Counted from the first letter of the stretch, positions 14,626 through 23,201 are shown. The stretch is 54,315 bases of DNA from a bacterium (GCA_030648005.1 JAUSIP010000015.1:1-54315); one strand, 5' to 3'. Notes: generated by a model not told the origin, from the sequence alone. Made by a program: numbers and translations.

Positions 14626-14642
14626 GTGAGCCCATTTTAACA
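14626..14642 (-). promoter_or_regulatory. extended -10 promoter deciding the start at 14625
   Basis: Minus strand TGT TAAAAT (hexamer 14634-14639), 8 bases before the ATG. Confidence 0.6.
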
Positions 14643-14676
14643 AAGCAAGAACAAATAACAATATTGACTAGCCAAC

Positions 14677-14708
14677 AAAAAAGGCCGTCTCATGACGGCC
14701 CTTTTTTA
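14677..14708. terminator. bidirectional terminator after rplL
   Basis: AAAAAAGGCCGTC / GACGGCCCTTTTTT hairpin. It has T runs on both strands and ends the rplJ-rplL transcript after the structured element at 14727. Confidence 0.85.
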
Positions 14709-14726
14709 CTATTTTTACCCATCTAT

Positions 14727-14850
14727 AATAACTTTCAGGTTTGGATGCAGAACGCGAAGAAGATGAGGCTTACGACGAAGCTGTACTAACAGTACTGCGA
14801 GGAGTAAACGTAATCTTCGACAAAGTTATGCGCCAAATATGGAAGTTATT
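14727..14850 (-). ncRNA. structured 3'-UTR element, family B copy 1
   Basis: The 96-base core at 14741-14836, read on the minus strand, begins TTGGCGCATAAC and ends TTCTGCATCCAA. It matches 84 of 96 positions of the core at 48246-48341 by hand alignment. An outer stem AATAACTTCCATATTTGG / CCAAACCTGAAAGTTATT differs in sequence from the other copy's outer stem but still pairs, and includes the rplL stop codon. An inner hairpin GTAC/GTAC has a different loop in each copy. Sense to rplL. Confidence 0.7.
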
Positions 14851-15235
14851 TCAATGTTACCTTGCCTCCGGCAGCCTCGATCGAAGCCTTCAAGGCCTCA
14901 GCTGAAGCCTTGTCCATCCCCTCCTTGATCATTGTAGGGGCCTTGTCTACGATATCCTTAGCCTCCTTAAGTCCGAGACCCAAAACATCCTTAACAACCT
15001 TGATAACCTGTATCTTCTGCTCGCCAAAAGAGGTCAACTCAACGTTGAATGATGACTTCTCCTCGGCAGCTGCACCTGCTGCAGGACCTGCAGCCGCAAC
15101 AGAAGCCTGTGCAGACACACCAAACTTCTCCTCTAACAAGTGAACTAGCTCAGAAAGCTCGATAACGCTCATAGACTCGATCTTGGAAACCAAGTCCTTG
15201 AACTTCTCTGGAATTATTACATCTTTATTTTCCAT
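14846..15235 (-). CDS. rplL: ribosomal protein L7/L12
   Basis: 129 residues. N-terminal dimerisation domain ([19 protein letters not shown]), Ala/Pro hinge ([13 protein letters not shown]) and C-terminal domain [48 protein letters not shown], the factor-binding helix pair of the ribosomal stalk. It follows rplJ after 124 bases that contain the family A structured element. Confidence 0.97.
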   Translation of the reverse strand: MENKDVIIPEKFKDLVSKIESMSVIELSELVHLLEEKFGVSAQASVAAAGPAAGAAAEEKSSFNVELTSFGEQKIQVIKVVKDVLGLGLKEAKDIVDKAPTMIKEGMDKASAEALKASIEAAGGKVTLK

Positions 15236-15260
15236 ATTATTTGATTAAGTTTAATAAATT

Positions 15261-15357
15261 CGCTCCATCTATTTCAGATTTTTAACGTCCTCGGATCTCC
15301 TTCGCCCTCTGATGGGAGGGCTCGGCCAGACCTTCAAAATCTAAAATAGATTCCGCT
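15261..15357. ncRNA. structured element, family A copy 1, between rplJ and rplL
   Basis: The 46-base core 15287-15332 (GTCCTCGGATCTCC ... CTCGGCCAGACC, with inner hairpin GCCCTC/GAGGGC) is identical to 42381-42426. It sits on a stem ATCTATTTcAGATTT / AAATCTaAAATAGAT. Compared with the other copy, two base pairs are exchanged by compensatory changes and a C-A mismatch is kept. In this orientation it is antisense to rplJL; because the element is nearly palindromic it would also fold in the rplJL message. Confidence 0.7.
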
Positions 15358-15359
15358 AA

Positions 15360-15848
15360 CTAGGCCTCCTTCTTCGATATCTGATCAAGCGCTATCGCGA
15401 ATCCTCGGACAGGCGCATTCATAATGTTGAGCAACTGACTCAAGAGCACCTCTCTTGAAGGGATCTTCGACAAGGCGATCATCTCTGATGCGCTCATGTA
15501 TTTACCCGAGAGTATTCCTCCGACGATAGCAAGCTTGTCTTTCAACTTAGACTGGAATTCAGCAATAGTCCTAGCCGGCAATACAGCATCCTTACCGTAA
15601 GCTACTGCTACCTGACCTTCGAGTACTGGCATGTCGCCCTCAACTTTATTGTCATTAAGTGCCCTCTTCAAGAGAGTCTTCTTAGAGACAAAGTAACTGA
15701 TCCCCTTCTCCCTGAGATTGCTTCTCATGGCATTGGAGTCAGCTACAGTCAGACCTCCGAACTTCACGAAGACCGTCGACTCCGCACCGCCAATATTCTC
15801 GGTCAGAGAATCCAAGATAACCTTCTTCTGTTCTTTTTTTAATGGCAT
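15360..15848 (-). CDS. rplJ: ribosomal protein L10
   Basis: 162 residues. MPLKKEQKKVILDSLTENI, then STVFVKFGGLTVADSNAMRSNLREKGISYFVSKKTLLKRAL, is the L10 RNA-binding domain. The C-terminal helix (SQLLNIMNAPVRGFAIALDQISKKEA) is the L12-binding part. Preceded by an L10 leader, so autoregulated at the RNA level. Confidence 0.96.
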   Translation of the reverse strand: MPLKKEQKKVILDSLTENIGGAESTVFVKFGGLTVADSNAMRSNLREKGISYFVSKKTLLKRALNDNKVEGDMPVLEGQVAVAYGKDAVLPARTIAEFQSKLKDKLAIVGGILSGKYMSASEMIALSKIPSREVLLSQLLNIMNAPVRGFAIALDQISKKEA

Positions 15849-15860
15849 ATAAATTATAAT

Positions 15861-15881
15861 GCCCCGCCAAAGTGGCGGGGC
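15861..15881 (-). promoter_or_regulatory. attenuator-like hairpin before rplJ
   Basis: GCCCCGCCACTTTGGCGGGGC lies about 13 bases before the rplJ ATG on the minus strand, followed by ATTATAATTT rather than a clean T run. Together with the leader upstream it could act as the expression platform; it could also shape the ribosome site. Confidence 0.5.
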
Positions 15882-15889
15882 TACTGGTG

Positions 15890-15960
15890 TTTAAACCGTA
15901 ATCGACCCTCAATAGGACTTCTAACCTTTCGGTTTGCCTACTTTCTTCGGTTTCATTAGT
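15890..15960 (-). promoter_or_regulatory. ribosomal L10 leader
   Basis: Minus strand: AAACCGAAGAAAGTAGG ... CCTATTGAGGGTCGA matches the L10-leader pattern ACCGnAGACAGTAGG ... CCTACCGAGGT in order and spacing. The ribosomal L10-L12 complex is known to bind this motif in other bacteria and repress rplJ-rplL. Confidence 0.7.
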
Positions 15961-15996
15961 CTACTTTAAAATGCAAATATGTCAACAATATATAAA
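15961..15996 (-). promoter_or_regulatory. promoter of rplJ-rplL
   Basis: Minus strand TTGACA, 16-base spacer, TAGACT, directly upstream of the L10 leader. Confidence 0.6.
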
Positions 15997-16022
15997 AAAA
16001 CCTCGGCAGGATGCCGAGGGGG
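15995..16022 (-). terminator. terminator of the 16028 gene
   Basis: Minus strand CCTCGGCATCCTGCCGAGG followed by TTTTTTTATA. Confidence 0.88.
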
Positions 16023-16027
16023 TAGGG

Positions 16028-18250
16028 TTACTTGATCGTCTTCTTCAGGTCAACCCACTGACCGATACCAAAACTATCCAAGAACGACCGAATCAATTCG
16101 TCATTGTCGAAAGAAGTGTTAGGATTCAACCCAAGGAAATTAGTCTCAGCAGAAATGATTCGAGCATTAGCTGACCAAACCTTCAAGAGTCCGACGCCGA
16201 AATCTGTAGTCTTACCCTTAGTGTCTTCGAAATCTGACATCGACATGAGAGTTGGGACCTGCATAGCAACTCGTAGCCCCTTATCGGCTTCCCATTCTTC
16301 AACCGACTCTTCAACGTGAAAGTTGGCGACCCAGCACAATTGGGCCTTCTTCATATGCTTAAGCGCGCGTTGACACCAAGTACTAGAGGTAGAAGTTCGT
16401 CCGGCATAATAATGCCGTCCGCCAATTACAAGCCCTGAGGGCATCGTATAGTAAGTCTTATTCTTGATCCTATGAATCTTATCCTCGATAATCTCGCCAA
16501 GTGAAATGTGAGACAGATTAAATTTCTTGAGAATGTTGACTATCCCCTTATAAAGACTGTCACGGAGAGTCTGCTCCATAGTGTGAAGAGGCTTGTGTCC
16601 ATCAGAACTCATCCAATCGTCATGATTACCCTTCCAGAAGAGGAAGTCTATAAGATTATAGCGAATGAGCGCTTCAATATCGGCATTCGTCATACCGACT
16701 CTATCAGCCTGGTTAACACAAGCGAGCTTCTTCTCAAGCCTCATATTGAGTACCTTGAGCATAATCGTAGCGACCATGACACCAACAGCTTGTTCCTGGA
16801 CGGTATTATTCATGCCACTAACAATCTCACCCTTACACTGCAAGTCATGCTTCAGACCCTGAATAAAGTCGCCAACTCCCAAAAGATGAGTAACCTCGTG
16901 CTCTAAGATCAACTTGGGCATCTCATTGACTATGAAATCGTAAGCGGTATGAATACTGCCAGCATGGAGACAAGCGAAACCAAGAAGGACATCCTTAATC
17001 AAAGGTTCACTTGGCCAGGAATACCTGACCTCCTTCTGCAGGAAATCTTGAGACAGGAAATACTTCTGTGAGTCTTCATCGTGATCCACAATCTTGGGAT
17101 TAAGCTTCAAAAGACTCTTTAGCGCCTTCTCAACCTGGAGTCTAGAAACACCAAGATGCTCCTCAAGCCAGCCGAGGCTGGCCTCACTACCGGAAGTTGT
17201 CTTGATCTCCTCAATAACACGCTTCTGGATCTCCGGCATATCAGCAGGAGGAACAGTAAAACTACTTTCATCGCTAATCATGTCTTTCATGCAAATGGTC
17301 TTAACGGTGCAATTCTCCCTACCCGGCACAAAGGTCACAACACTCACTCCAACCATATTTTCGGAAGTCCGAGGATCTTCAAGTTTGTGGAGTGCCGGAA
17401 CAGTTATGCGCTGGAAGGGCATCTCGCCAAAACCTCTGTTGATACTGGATGCACCGCAACCAATGGCGTAGAAATCGCAAAGTGGTTTAGCCGTACGCTT
17501 CATCTCATCCTCAAGAAGACGATCAGCATTGGTAGAATAGTAACCGCTACGCCAGACGGCCTTGGTAGGCACGACTGCAGCGAAAGTTCTACCGCTTCTC
17601 TTTAGCGGGATCTTAAAAGTCGTATTCTCCTCATACCTACTGGATTCATAACGGATATCGTTCTCCTCACGCCTAAGTGTAATGAGAAGCTTAACAACAT
17701 CCCGGCCAATATCTCCGTCGTAAGCCGGACTAGTCACGATATAGATCTTCATCCGTTCACCGTCAGGCCTGAAGAGAGGAGGAAGATCTTTGTTAATCTG
17801 AAGAGCAAGTTGCCCCGTCATCTCAGACAAAATCTGACCAATAGAGCGTGCCCTAGCCCCCTTTATCTTATCCTTTAGATCATCAATCCCCCACTTCTTA
17901 TTGGCGATAGCCTTAGCCATAGAATTGTAAACCTTACTCTTCTTACTCCGTTTATTCAGATTATCCATCATCTTGCGATATTCATCTTCCATCTCGGCAA
18001 GCTTCAGCTTCAGCTTGTCTTGCATCTTCTTCTCTTCATCGCGAATACGGCCAGCCGAATGCCGGCAAGCGCGCTTACTGACAATACCGCCGACAAGTAC
18101 TAGGAAATCAGCCTTGTGCTCCTCGATAGTCTCCTTCATCTTATGAAGAAGACCTACACGGCTACCATCGGCGCCATAGTCCCACCTAGAAGTGAACCCG
18201 ACAATATCTTCGCTCTTACCGTTACCGTTTCCATTAGTCTTGTTCTCCAC
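16028..18250 (-). CDS. large calcineurin-like metallophosphoesterase with internal winged helix
   Basis: 740 residues. Metal motifs are spread widely: LGVGDFIQG near 458, KGNHDDW near 540 (the GNHD signature), GGRHYYAGRT near 615 and VANFHVE near 642 (the last His). The N terminus is charged, with a coiled coil (EEKKMQDKLKLKLAEMEDEYRKMMDNLNKRSKK), and about 340-410 looks like a helix-turn-helix (EASLGWLEEHLGVSRLQVEKALKSL). The usual N-terminal DxH is not evident. No signal peptide, so cytoplasmic; a nucleic acid or nucleotide substrate is plausible. The start is GTG with AAAGGAGG 6 bases upstream. Own promoter, long structured leader and terminator. Confidence 0.6.
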   Translation of the reverse strand: MENKTNGNGNGKSEDIVGFTSRWDYGADGSRVGLLHKMKETIEEHKADFLVLVGGIVSKRACRHSAGRIRDEEKKMQDKLKLKLAEMEDEYRKMMDNLNKRSKKSKVYNSMAKAIANKKWGIDDLKDKIKGARARSIGQILSEMTGQLALQINKDLPPLFRPDGERMKIYIVTSPAYDGDIGRDVVKLLITLRREENDIRYESSRYEENTTFKIPLKRSGRTFAAVVPTKAVWRSGYYSTNADRLLEDEMKRTAKPLCDFYAIGCGASSINRGFGEMPFQRITVPALHKLEDPRTSENMVGVSVVTFVPGRENCTVKTICMKDMISDESSFTVPPADMPEIQKRVIEEIKTTSGSEASLGWLEEHLGVSRLQVEKALKSLLKLNPKIVDHDEDSQKYFLSQDFLQKEVRYSWPSEPLIKDVLLGFACLHAGSIHTAYDFIVNEMPKLILEHEVTHLLGVGDFIQGLKHDLQCKGEIVSGMNNTVQEQAVGVMVATIMLKVLNMRLEKKLACVNQADRVGMTNADIEALIRYNLIDFLFWKGNHDDWMSSDGHKPLHTMEQTLRDSLYKGIVNILKKFNLSHISLGEIIEDKIHRIKNKTYYTMPSGLVIGGRHYYAGRTSTSSTWCQRALKHMKKAQLCWVANFHVEESVEEWEADKGLRVAMQVPTLMSMSDFEDTKGKTTDFGVGLLKVWSANARIISAETNFLGLNPNTSFDNDELIRSFLDSFGIGQWVDLKKTIK

Positions 18251-18382
18251 CTCGAACCTCCTTTGGCCCGCCGTAGCTTTACGCGTAGGGGGCCTTCAGC
18301 TTTAGCTTAGGTTAACGATCTAGATTGGCAAAGTACTACCAATATCTTCCACCATTCTAACCCCCTAAGAAAAAATATCCAA
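18251..18382 (-). promoter_or_regulatory. promoter and about 100-base structured leader of the 16028 gene
   Basis: Minus strand -35 TTGGAT (18377-18382), 17 bases, -10 TAGAAT (18354-18359). The leader holds TTAGCTTAGGTTAACG-type self-complementary sequence and GCCCCCTACGCG ... GTAGC ... GGGC pairing just before the AGGAGG ribosome site. It could regulate translation. Confidence 0.55.
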
Positions 18383-18424
18383 AGTTTTGGACACAAACAA
18401 CACCAGGGTGAACCTAAGTCAATT

Positions 18425-19000
18425 TTACAAAAATCCAAGCTCTTCGAAGACTTTTTTATAAGACTCAACAGCTATCTTAGCCTCACGCTTAGTTAAGACG
18501 AAACCTGGCTCATGCGCGATCCTGTTTCTAGTCTTATGTGCTTGCCAGGCGTCCTGAAGCGACTTAATCCCCCCTTGCGTCTCCGCCAACTTCAAACTCT
18601 CCCCGACGCCTACACCGCCGTAACCGTTCTCACGAAGTAGATTCTCCAATATCTTATCCGCGTCAATCAGTGCCAACTTCCACTGAGCTTCATTCTCGCT
18701 ATCTATATGATCCAAAATATCCTGCCATTCTTCCGCCTCCTCTGACTTAGGATTAGCAGCGACAACAAAGCCGGCTATAAAATCCGCCTCCTCTTTCTTT
18801 CTAAGTTTCTGTAATTTATACAGGGAGTAGAGAAGCCAGATAAAAAATATAAAAGAACCGAGTATTGAGATAATCCCAATGATGATCCAGATCGGCTGAG
18901 TCTCTGTACTTGCGCCGTTAACAATAAAATAGTAGACCGAATTCAACAGCAGGTAGATCTGATAGAACCAAAATTCAAAATTTAGATAGTTAACTAACAT
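18425..19000 (-). CDS. membrane protein with cytoplasmic HEPN-like helical domain
   Basis: 191 residues. Two hydrophobic segments: about 8-28, and IWIIIGIISILGSFIFFIWLLYSLYKL near 38-64. Then a charged cytoplasmic helical domain. Near residue 162 it has KTRNRIAHEPGF: Arg, Asn, three residues, then His, the RNxxxH form of the HEPN signature. Similar membrane proteins recur in CPR genomes as far as I recall. It starts 2 bases before the gatA stop codon region and is probably cotranscribed with gatC-gatA. Function unknown. Confidence 0.6.
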   Translation of the reverse strand: MLVNYLNFEFWFYQIYLLLNSVYYFIVNGASTETQPIWIIIGIISILGSFIFFIWLLYSLYKLQKLRKKEEADFIAGFVVAANPKSEEAEEWQDILDHIDSENEAQWKLALIDADKILENLLRENGYGGVGVGESLKLAETQGGIKSLQDAWQAHKTRNRIAHEPGFVLTKREAKIAVESYKKVFEELGFL

Positions 19001-19002
19001 AA

Positions 19003-20427
19003 TTAAGAAACGTCTTTGCCTATTTTAAATAATATATCTTCACGAAAATGCGGAGCCATTATCTGGAAGCCAAGCGGGAGCGATACTTCATCTCTTTCTA
19101 CGAACCCGGACGGTATCGATATGGCGGGTATGCCGACGACATTAGCAGATACAGTGAAGATGTCTTCCAGGTACATCGCAAGAGGATCTGTCGTCTTCTC
19201 TCCTATCTTGAAAGCAGGCGAAAGAGTTGTGGGAGTGATAACTGCAGATACTCTGTCCGGCCCAGAGAAAACTCTAGCGAAGTCTCCCCTTATCAATTCT
19301 CTCACATCCATCGCTTTCTTGTAATAGGCATCATAATACCCAGCAGAAAGCACATATGCACCAAGCAAGATTCTCCTTCTTACTTCTCGTCCAAAACCAA
19401 TACCCCTAGACTTAGAGTAATCTTCAAAAAGATTAGCCCCGTCGACATGCAGGCCGAAACGCACGCCGTCCATACGCGCCAAGTTGGTAGAAACTTCCGC
19501 CGGCATGATCACATAGTAGACTGGTAGAGAATATTTAATATTAGGCAAATCTATATCGACTATCTCGTAACCCTTGCTCTTCAACTTCTCTACAGTGTCG
19601 TTGAAATTCTTCAAAACATCAGCCGCTATCCCCTCGCCAACGAAGCCCCTTGGTATACCGATCCTCTTTCCGCCAGCTGGCAGATCTATCAAGGCCGGAT
19701 ATTCAACGCTCGTCGAGTCCATGGCATCATATCCCTTGATCGCATTAAAAAGTATCTCCGCATCTTCCACACTTCTGGTCAGAGGCCCTATCTGATCGAG
19801 CGAACTACCCATCGCTATTAGGCCATGCCTTGAGACTGATCCATAAGTGGTTTTCAATCCCACAATCCCGCACAAACTTGCCGGCTGTCTCACCGATCCA
19901 CCAGTGTCCGAACCAAGCGTTGCGACAGCCATGTCAGCCGCTATTGCCGCCGCTGATCCACCCGAAGAACCACCCGACACTCTGCTCTTATCTATGGGAT
20001 TTTTAGCTACTCCATAAGCGGAATTTTCGGTCGAGCTTCCCATCGCGAACTCATCCATGTTCGTTCTACCCAGAAATACAGCCCCGGCTTCCTTTAATTT
20101 TTTAATGACCGTCGAGTCATACGTCGCACGATAATTCTTAAGTATATTTGAGCCAGCCGAAGCGATCTTACCGTCTATTAGAATATTATCCTTCAATGCT
20201 AGTGGTATGCCGTCGAGAACCCCCAACATCTTGCCTTCAGCAATCCTCTTATCAGCCTCCATCGCCTGTGTCTTGCAGTCCTCGAAAACTTCGATATAGA
20301 TATTTAGATCTTTATTTAACTTCTCAATATTCGCCAGATAATATTCAGTCAACTCCAAAGATGTTACTTCTTTATTTACCAAAAGTTCATGTGCTTTCTC
20401 TATTGTTAGTTTTTTTAAATCTGTCAT
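19003..20427 (-). CDS. gatA: Asp-tRNA(Asn)/Glu-tRNA(Gln) amidotransferase subunit A
   Basis: 474 residues. The amidase triad is intact: Lys79 (LALKDN), cis-Ser154 in SGGSSGGSAAA and nucleophile Ser178 in GSDTGGSVRQPA. The enzyme releases ammonia from Gln for transamidation of misacylated tRNA. It starts 11 bases after gatC. gatB is not in the window and must lie elsewhere. Confidence 0.96.
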   Translation of the reverse strand: MTDLKKLTIEKAHELLVNKEVTSLELTEYYLANIEKLNKDLNIYIEVFEDCKTQAMEADKRIAEGKMLGVLDGIPLALKDNILIDGKIASAGSNILKNYRATYDSTVIKKLKEAGAVFLGRTNMDEFAMGSSTENSAYGVAKNPIDKSRVSGGSSGGSAAAIAADMAVATLGSDTGGSVRQPASLCGIVGLKTTYGSVSRHGLIAMGSSLDQIGPLTRSVEDAEILFNAIKGYDAMDSTSVEYPALIDLPAGGKRIGIPRGFVGEGIAADVLKNFNDTVEKLKSKGYEIVDIDLPNIKYSLPVYYVIMPAEVSTNLARMDGVRFGLHVDGANLFEDYSKSRGIGFGREVRRRILLGAYVLSAGYYDAYYKKAMDVRELIRGDFARVFSGPDRVSAVITPTTLSPAFKIGEKTTDPLAMYLEDIFTVSANVVGIPAISIPSGFVERDEVSLPLGFQIMAPHFREDILFKIGKDVS

Positions 20428-20438
20428 CCCTTATACTT

Positions 20439-20750
20439 TTACCTTATACTGTCTACGGCCCCCTTCTCTCCTATAACCTGCTTCACAAGTATATAACCAT
20501 CCTCCGTCCTTGGCGCATCCGCTAAAATCTTAGCAGTATGAATTCCCGGCTCTTCAGCGCCTTCATCTTCTCTGAAAATATTCCTGTGGGTATCTAGCGT
20601 ATCAACCACCGAGGAGGTGTCAGATGAGGACAACTCAGACACGTAACCCAAAATAGCCTCGAGGTCGGCAACCATCGAATCTTTCTCCTCCTCGGAGATC
20701 TCTACTCGTGTTAATTTAGCCAGCTTCTCTACCGTCTCTCTATCTATCAT
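20439..20750 (-). CDS. gatC: Asp/Glu-tRNA amidotransferase subunit C
   Basis: 103 residues. IDRETVEKLAKLTRVEISEEEKDSMVADLEAILGYVSEL is the standard GatC N terminus, and the tail has TAKILADAPRTEDGYILVKQVI. It stabilises the GatA-GatB interface. Start supported by TGA TAACAT 9 bases upstream. Confidence 0.94.
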   Translation of the reverse strand: MIDRETVEKLAKLTRVEISEEEKDSMVADLEAILGYVSELSSSDTSSVVDTLDTHRNIFREDEGAEEPGIHTAKILADAPRTEDGYILVKQVIGEKGAVDSIR

Positions 20751-20768
20751 ATGAAAATAATGTTATCA
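20751..20768 (-). promoter_or_regulatory. extended -10 promoter, leaderless start of gatC
   Basis: Minus strand TGA TAACAT (hexamer 20760-20765), 9 bases before ATG. Confidence 0.55.
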
Positions 20769-20846
20769 CAATTGCCCTGGTTTATAAAGCTTATCCCCCT
20801 TCGCTAAAAAGCTACGGAGGGATTATTTTTGTAAAACAAAAATAAA

Positions 20847-20874
20847 AAAGAGCCCCGTGATTCGGGGCTCGGTG
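20847..20874 (-). terminator. terminator of the 46-residue gene
   Basis: Minus strand GAGCCCCGAATCACGGGGCTC then TTTTTTATTTT, 28 bases after the stop codon. Confidence 0.85.
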
Positions 20875-20900
20875 TCCCGCTTAGCGGGAACTTGTGGTAG

Positions 20901-21041
20901 TTAATATGGTCCCTGGACATACCAGGTGATGTGGCTGTTAATCAGCCGACACTGACCAGTGCGCTGACCGGTGTTGCAGTCGTATTCGTATTCATAATCT
21001 CTGCCCTCTCGCACCCACTTAGTCCATCTGATGACGCTCAT
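20901..21041 (-). CDS. 46-residue Trp/Tyr-rich small protein
   Basis: MSVIRWTKWVREGRDYEYEY begins it and it ends ITWYVQGPY, with two Cys (DCNTG, QCRLI) nine residues apart. No membrane helix. It has a complete expression cassette: consensus-like promoter, GAGGAGG with 6-base spacing before ATG, and a strong terminator. That makes it a convincing gene despite its length. Function unknown; a small beta-rich or zinc/disulfide peptide is possible. Confidence 0.75.
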   Translation of the reverse strand: MSVIRWTKWVREGRDYEYEYDCNTGQRTGQCRLINSHITWYVQGPY

Positions 21042-21091
21042 GACCAACCTCCTCAGGTTGTGTTTAATTCACAAGGTTCTCTTACCTTAAT

Positions 21092-21121
21092 ATTGTAGCA
21101 TGATTAGTGCCTATTTGTCAA
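21092..21121 (-). promoter_or_regulatory. strong sigma70-type promoter for the 46-residue gene
   Basis: Minus strand TTGACA (21116-21121), 18-base spacer ending in TGC, TACAAT (21092-21097). Confidence 0.8.
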
Positions 21122-21134
21122 TGGCTCATAACAC

Positions 21135-21196
21135 GTCATTGCGAGGCACGAAGCAATCTATGGTTATTTTGAGATTGCTTCGTACCTCGCAATGAC
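21135..21196. repeat. REP-like palindrome, GTCATTGCGAGG family, copy 1
   Basis: Arms GTCATTGCGAGG..ACGAAGCAATCT and their complement AGATTGCTTCGT.CCTCGCAATGAC. The same element lies at 26699. This GTCATTGCGAGG palindrome is widespread in unrelated bacteria. Confidence 0.85.
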
Positions 21197-21206
21197 AACA
21201 TTCAAA

Positions 21207-23198
21207 CTAACCAACCATCTCTTGGAATTCGGCTTCGTCTAGGATCTTAACCCCGAGCTTCTTAGCTTTATCATATTTTGACCCAGCGGATTCACCAGCA
21301 ACGAGATAGGTAGTATTAGCCGATACTGATTCACTTACTTCCCCACCCAAAGCCCTAACTTTCTGCTTCGCCTCCTCGCGCGACATTGTCATCGTGCCAG
21401 TAAAGACGAAACTCTTGCCCAAGAGTAACCCAAATACTGAGTGAGGCTCCACCTCATTCAGTATTTTCACATAATTCAGCAGATCCTCTACTAGTTTCTT
21501 GTTAGACTTATTTTGAAACCATTCATACACGGACTTCGCCACAACATCACCAATACCATTAATCTTCATCAAATCCTCCATAGACGCCTCTGATAACTCT
21601 TTAATATTTTTAAAATTCTTAGCCAAGTCATAGGCCGTCTCCTCCCCTACCTGCGGTATGCCTAGAGAGATTATAAACCGGGGCATAGGAATAGTACGTC
21701 TATCGCTTATAGCCTTGATCAAATTCTCCGCCGACTTCTCGCCGAAGCGTGGCAACTCTTTCAGATCCGAAAGTTTTATTTTAAAAAAGTCCGCCGGTGT
21801 CACAACTAGTCCATTGTCAGCTAGCAAATCTACAACCTTCGGACCAAGATGATTGATATCGAAGGCGGATTTGGAAGTGAAGTAGTACAACCGTCGCCTT
21901 TCTTTAGCCGGACATTTCTTGTTGGTGCATTTATGTGCAGCTTCCCCTTCCACTCTCACAACTTCATGTCCGCATACAGGACATTTATCAGGAAAAATAA
22001 ATCTCTTCTCGTGCCCCGTCCGCATCTCCTTGACTACTGAGATAACTGAAGGTATGACGTCACCAGCCTTCTCTATAATCACCGTATCACCGATCTTTAA
22101 GTCCAATCGGCCTATCTCATCTTCGTTATGAAGCGTCGCACGTGATACTGTCGAGCCAGCTAGAAGTACAGGGTCCAAGTGCGCGACAGGAGTCAACACA
22201 CCTGTCCTACCAACCTGTATACCGATATCCAGCAGTTTAGTCGTCGCCTGTTTGGCACGGAATTTAAAAGCAATAGCGAAGCGCGGAGCTTTGCCTGTGT
22301 AGCCGAGGACATCCTGATCCTTCCTACTATCAACTTTCAACACCACCCCGTCGATCCAATAGTCCTCCTTGTCTGCTTTCTTACCCCAATGCTTCCAGTA
22401 TTCAATGACCTCTTTAATATTCTTGCAGTGCTTAAAATTCTTATTTACTAAAAAGCCAAGATCTCGGATCTTCTCCAACTCTTTGGTCTGCGAATCAGGT
22501 AGCTGGAAGTCCGCGCGAGCTATATCGTAGACGAAAGCCCGGAGTTTTCTGTCTGCCACAACCTTGGAATCAAGCTGGCGAATAGTGCCAGCAGCCACAT
22601 TGCGAGGATTAGCAAAAAGTGGGAGCTGCTCTTTCGTCCTCTCTTTATTTAACTTCTCAAAATCACTCTTACTCATCCAGATCTCGCCTTCAAAAATCGC
22701 ATCGATCGGTTCTTCAAGCTTAAGTGGTATCGACTCTATCGTTCGAACATTCATTGTAACATCCTCCCCAACTGTGCCGTCTCCGCGAGTTGCCGCAGTC
22801 TTGAATAGCCCCTTCTCATATACCAACACTATCTTGAAGCCATCTATTTTTAATTCACACGTATATGCAACATCTTTATCTGTTTTTAAAAATCTCTTAA
22901 CTCTATTATCGAAATTTATAATATCTTCCTCCGTGAAAGCATCGTTGAAAGACCATTGCGGTATGACATGTTTGATTTTCACAAACTTATCGAGTGCTAC
23001 TCCAGCCACACGCTGTGTCGGCGAGTCTGGAGTTATAAGTTCAGGATACTTCTCTTCAAGCTTGGAGAGCTCATATTTAAGCGAATCTAAGGCCTCGTCA
23101 GATATCTCCTGTTTATCTAAGACGTGATACTGATATCGGTGATAATCAATAGTCTCCCGGAGCTTCTCTACCCTCTTCTTGATTTCGTCCATCAACAA
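21207..23198 (-). CDS. ligA: NAD-dependent DNA ligase
   Basis: 663 residues. N-terminal Ia domain (YHRYQYHVLDKQEISDEALD), adenylation domain with the active Lys117 in ELKIDGF, OB fold, four-Cys zinc site (CPVCGHE, CTNKKCPAKE), helix-hairpin-helix region, and a C-terminal BRCT (GKSFVFTGTMTMSREEAKQKV). The linker between HhH and BRCT carries the codons of a palindrome at 21433-21465 (ILNEVEPHSVFG). It starts only 3 bases after the PilX-like gene, so it is likely expressed with the minor pilins. Start choice between two nearby Met codons is uncertain. Confidence 0.96.
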   Translation of the reverse strand: MLMDEIKKRVEKLRETIDYHRYQYHVLDKQEISDEALDSLKYELSKLEEKYPELITPDSPTQRVAGVALDKFVKIKHVIPQWSFNDAFTEEDIINFDNRVKRFLKTDKDVAYTCELKIDGFKIVLVYEKGLFKTAATRGDGTVGEDVTMNVRTIESIPLKLEEPIDAIFEGEIWMSKSDFEKLNKERTKEQLPLFANPRNVAAGTIRQLDSKVVADRKLRAFVYDIARADFQLPDSQTKELEKIRDLGFLVNKNFKHCKNIKEVIEYWKHWGKKADKEDYWIDGVVLKVDSRKDQDVLGYTGKAPRFAIAFKFRAKQATTKLLDIGIQVGRTGVLTPVAHLDPVLLAGSTVSRATLHNEDEIGRLDLKIGDTVIIEKAGDVIPSVISVVKEMRTGHEKRFIFPDKCPVCGHEVVRVEGEAAHKCTNKKCPAKERRRLYYFTSKSAFDINHLGPKVVDLLADNGLVVTPADFFKIKLSDLKELPRFGEKSAENLIKAISDRRTIPMPRFIISLGIPQVGEETAYDLAKNFKNIKELSEASMEDLMKINGIGDVVAKSVYEWFQNKSNKKLVEDLLNYVKILNEVEPHSVFGLLLGKSFVFTGTMTMSREEAKQKVRALGGEVSESVSANTTYLVAGESAGSKYDKAKKLGVKILDEAEFQEMVG
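21433..21465. repeat. intragenic palindrome in ligA
   Basis: AATACTGAGTGAGG, loop CTCCA, CCTCATTCAGTATT, in frame. The 27-base core 21436-21462 differs at one base from the palindrome in comF at 35598-35624. Confidence 0.8.
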
Positions 23199-23201
23199 AT
23201 T

